Assembly (NCBI GenBank): GCA_040081555.1
Contig: JBEBGG010000149.1
Span: forward strand, 1 to 8,154
Length of the DNA: 8,154 nucleotides
Direction of reading: 5' to 3'
DNA from: CADEEX01 sp040081555
GTDB taxonomy: Bacteria > Acidobacteriota > Vicinamibacteria > Vicinamibacterales > CAVVIG01
In this document: one piece after another, positions 6,388 to 8,154 of the stretch
Position numbering within the stretch: the first letter of the stretch is position 1
How the letters are laid out: each line of letters begins with the position of its first letter
Made by a program: the position numbers and the translations under genes
The notes under the pieces: model-generated
Database searches by the model: none
Told to the model about the DNA's origin: nothing
Seen by the model: only the letters and a program-made list of their open reading frames with translations

Positions 6388-7653
6388 ATGGTTCGTGTGT
6401 TGATCGCGACTTTGCTGGTGGCCGTGCTCGGCCCGGCAGGGCCGACCTCGGCCCAGACGGAAGCCGACCTTCGGAACGCCTTCGAGGGTAAGTCGCTAGC
6501 TCCGAAGCGGGACATGCCGGGTACCAAGGAGGGTGTCGAGATCAACATCCAGGGCAAACCGCCCGTCAATACGGCCGACTGGACAAGGGACCTGCGGAGA
6601 TACGGCGTTGCCATCGAAGCCGGCCGGCCGGCTTTAATCACCCTCATCAAGGTCAAGGGGAAGGTGATTGAGTTCCACTTCGAGGGTGGGGGCGCTTCCC
6701 CAAGCACCTGTCGGTCTCAGGCCGCTGTGGCGACGAAGAGTACGCGCGAACTCGAGCTGGAGCTGAAGGCGCAGAAGACCAGTGATGAGCGGATGGAACA
6801 GGACAAGTTGATTCAGGACCGTGAGCTGCGGGACGCCACAGCGAAGAAGGAGAACGACGCGGTCATCCAGGCGTGCACCGAGCGCGCCGCGACGGAGCGG
6901 AAGAACGGAGGCTCACGCTTCAACATTCGATATCCGGCGAATCCGACCGCGACCGATCTGACGCCAGACGCTTTCAGGAAGGCGCTGGCGGACTTCATCG
7001 ACTTCGCTCCCGGCAGTGCCACGACCACTCTTGCTCAGGCCTCCATCCCATCCGAGGCGGAGGCACAGGCGAAGAGACTCGTGGTGATGATCAAGGGGAA
7101 GCTCGACGGAGAAGACACCATCGGTGCCGGTGTGCTGTTCGGAGCAGGTCAGGACAGGCTCTACGTTGCGACCGCCAATCATGTGGTTCGCCGAGGCCCC
7201 GGTGAGGCGACCGACGTCATGGTGATGCTGCAGTGGTTGCCAGGGGAATGGGTGCCGGCGAGAGTGTTGGCGTCGGTGGACGCAAAGGCAGACTTGGCCG
7301 TGCTTGTTGTGCCCGGACTGCGCGACCTTTCCTTTGAGTCGGCCTGGTTCGCCGAGGGACGCCTCGGGGGCGTGCCGCAACGCGGTGACGAGGTGAACTT
7401 CCTTGGTTATGGCAACGGGGAGGCGTGGCACAGCCTGGCGAAGCCGGACGCGGTGTCGGCCCCCGCGTCGGAGTCGATTCGTTTTCAGTCCGCTTTCCTT
7501 GCGCAGGGTGACTCGGGTGGGGCACTCGTGAACGCGCAGTGGCAGATCATCGGTCTGAATCTGAGCGACCAGCAGGGCGGGGGCGCCGCGATTCCAATTG
7601 CTCGCGTGCTGGCCAGGGCGAGGGAGTGGGGTTATCCAGTCGACATCCGCTGA
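6388..7653 (+). CDS. Exported trypsin-like serine protease with an N-terminal accessory domain
   Basis: A 421-residue protein. The ATG at 6388 is preceded by GAGG with a 6-nt gap and starts a clear signal peptide (MVRVLIATLLVAVLG, likely cut after S-A-Q near residue 23). Residues about 30-105 form a domain with DMPGTKEGVEI, RRYGVAIEAG and IKVKGKVIEFHFEGGG; I recall this pattern in acidobacterial hypothetical proteins. Residues 119-172 are a highly charged helix, probably coiled coil, followed by GSRFNIRYP and a short helical part. From about 230 comes a chymotrypsin-fold protease: T-A-N-H-V-V gives His265, A-D-L-A-V-L gives Asp302 and Q-G-D-S-G-G gives Ser376. The triad is intact, so activity is expected. 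The gene starts 14 nt after the membrane-protein gene, so it shares that operon. It would act in the periplasm or outside the cell. There is no PDZ domain, unlike DegP/HtrA. Its substrate is unknown; the upstream products are candidates. Confidence 0.92.
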   Translation: MVRVLIATLLVAVLGPAGPTSAQTEADLRNAFEGKSLAPKRDMPGTKEGVEINIQGKPPVNTADWTRDLRRYGVAIEAGRPALITLIKVKGKVIEFHFEGGGASPSTCRSQAAVATKSTRELELELKAQKTSDERMEQDKLIQDRELRDATAKKENDAVIQACTERAATERKNGGSRFNIRYPANPTATDLTPDAFRKALADFIDFAPGSATTTLAQASIPSEAEAQAKRLVVMIKGKLDGEDTIGAGVLFGAGQDRLYVATANHVVRRGPGEATDVMVMLQWLPGEWVPARVLASVDAKADLAVLVVPGLRDLSFESAWFAEGRLGGVPQRGDEVNFLGYGNGEAWHSLAKPDAVSAPASESIRFQSAFLAQGDSGGALVNAQWQIIGLNLSDQQGGGAAIPIARVLARAREWGYPVDIR

Positions 7654-7983
7654 TCAGCCGCCGTCGTTTCGGCAGCGTGTGACCCTGACATATCTTGACG
7701 GTGTGGCGGGGCGGGCAATCGCCCGGTGGACCCTACCAGCACCACTAGAGTAGAGCCAGGTAGTGAGTCGCGCCCTGAGCGGTGCTGACACTTGCTGACG
7801 TCGGCACGCGGTCCCGCCGGTTTGATTCTTTGATTTCCCTCGCAGCCCAAACACGGTGGAACCAGGCGGCCCGTTGACCCCGGGTTGCCGTAACTACCCG
7901 GTTTGCAGTGTGGGAACAAATGAGGGAGCGCCCAGCCACCAAAACGGTAAGTGGCTGGTGACAAAAGACTTGGTTTTAGTGAA
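7654..7983. other. Intergenic region between protease and tRNA-Ser
   Basis: Some 330 bp with no credible gene. It is the convergent zone between the plus-strand operon and the minus-strand tRNA, so both transcripts must end here. Visible structures are CGGGC-AATC-GCCCG (7712-7725), CCGGGT (7880-7885) pairing with ACCCGG (7896-7901), and the strong stem at 7932-7958. No copy of the tRNA 3' end that would mark an integration site is seen. Confidence 0.5.
7932..7958 (-). terminator. Candidate transcript-end hairpin downstream of tRNA-Ser
   Basis: CCAGCCAC (7932-7939) and GTGGCTGG (7951-7958) form a perfect 8-bp stem with an 11-nt loop. On the minus strand it lies about 25 nt after the tRNA 3' end. 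No T-run follows on either strand, so it would be a non-canonical terminator or a processing/stability structure. Confidence 0.4.
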
Positions 7984-8074
7984 TGGCGGAGAGGGAGGGA
8001 TTCGAACCCCCGTGCCGGTTACCCGGCAAGACGCTTTCGAGGCGCCCCCGTTACGACCACTTCGGTACCTCTCC
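7984..8074 (-). tRNA. tRNA-Ser (anticodon CGA), CCA encoded
   Basis: Complete 91-nt class II tRNA decoding UCG serine codons. Read on the minus strand: acceptor GGAGAGG pairs with CCTCTCC (7 bp), then discriminator G and an encoded CCA (7986-7984). The D stem is CCG/CGG; the anticodon stem GGCGC/GCGTC encloses loop CTCGAAA (8041-8035), with CGA at 8039-8037. The long variable arm TGCCGG-GTAA-CCGGCA is diagnostic of serine. The T arm is GGGGG-TTCGAAT-CCCTC. All stems close, with only G-T wobbles, so the gene looks functional. Confidence 0.97.
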
Positions 8075-8085
8075 GGTCGTGCGCT

Positions 8086-8128
8086 GAACCGGTGACCCGG
8101 TTCGCCGCTGCTGCTCCCGGGCGGGAGC
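8086..8128 (-). other. Two hairpins in the tRNA-Ser leader
   Basis: GAACCGG (8086-8092) and CCGGTTC (8097-8103) form a 7-bp stem with a TGAC loop. GCTCCC (8113-8118) and GGGAGC (8123-8128) form a second 6-bp stem. Both lie between the TATAAT and the mature tRNA 5' end, so the precursor leader should be highly structured before RNase P removes it. Confidence 0.4.
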
Positions 8129-8137
8129 GAACATCTG

Positions 8138-8143
8138 ATTATA
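8138..8143 (-). promoter_or_regulatory. -10 box of the tRNA-Ser promoter
   Basis: A perfect TATAAT reads on the minus strand at 8143-8138, about 64 nt upstream of the mature tRNA 5' end. The matching -35 would fall just beyond the window edge and cannot be seen. In GC-rich DNA an exact TATAAT upstream of a tRNA is convincing. Confidence 0.6.
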
Positions 8144-8154
8144 CCGATCCCGGG

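Noticed and set aside
7654..7983. Integration site next to tRNA-Ser
   Set aside because: No repeat of the tRNA 3' end beyond a chance 7-mer and no integrase or mobile gene in view.
1..8154. CRISPR array or tandem repeats
   Set aside because: No regularly spaced direct repeats were seen by eye anywhere in the window.

Overview
The window is a GC-rich stretch of bacterial chromosome. Several features suggest a Gram-negative environmental lineage. One gene carries a PEP-CTERM sorting tail, which is normally read by an exosortase in bacteria with an outer membrane. Another begins with a domain I associate from memory with Acidobacteriota (GVDV/IEF-GGGG type). My working guess is Acidobacteriota, perhaps Vicinamibacteria, but nothing here fixes the taxon. 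There is no sign of a phage, transposon, CRISPR array or rRNA.

Layout, left to right. At 1-750 (+) is the C-terminal part of a multi-pass flippase-like protein of the lysylphosphatidylglycerol-synthase TM family, cut by the window edge. From 751 to 1393 there is no convincing gene, only hairpins. At 1394-2230 (-) is a secreted PEP-CTERM protein, followed by about 490 bp without a gene. At 2722-4081 (-) is an HTTM-type (vitamin K-dependent carboxylase-like) membrane protein broken by a frame change, probably with an internal deletion. At 4105-4440 (-) is a short doubtful ORF.

The most interesting part is 4485-7653 (+), a compact three-gene operon. Its genes are (i) a secreted or lipid-anchored hypothetical protein, (ii) a membrane protein anchored at both ends with a roughly 270-residue periplasmic domain, and (iii) an exported trypsin-like serine protease with an intact His-Asp-Ser triad behind an N-terminal domain and a charged helix. 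Genes (i) and (ii) overlap by 4 nt, and (iii) starts 14 nt after (ii). A plausible sigma70-type promoter and a strong Shine-Dalgarno precede gene (i). All three products are predicted to act at or beyond the inner membrane, so a joint envelope role is likely. None of the sequences shows what that role is.

The right end holds about 330 bp without a gene and then a complete tRNA-Ser(CGA) on the minus strand. Its own TATAAT box and a hairpin-rich leader lie at the window edge.
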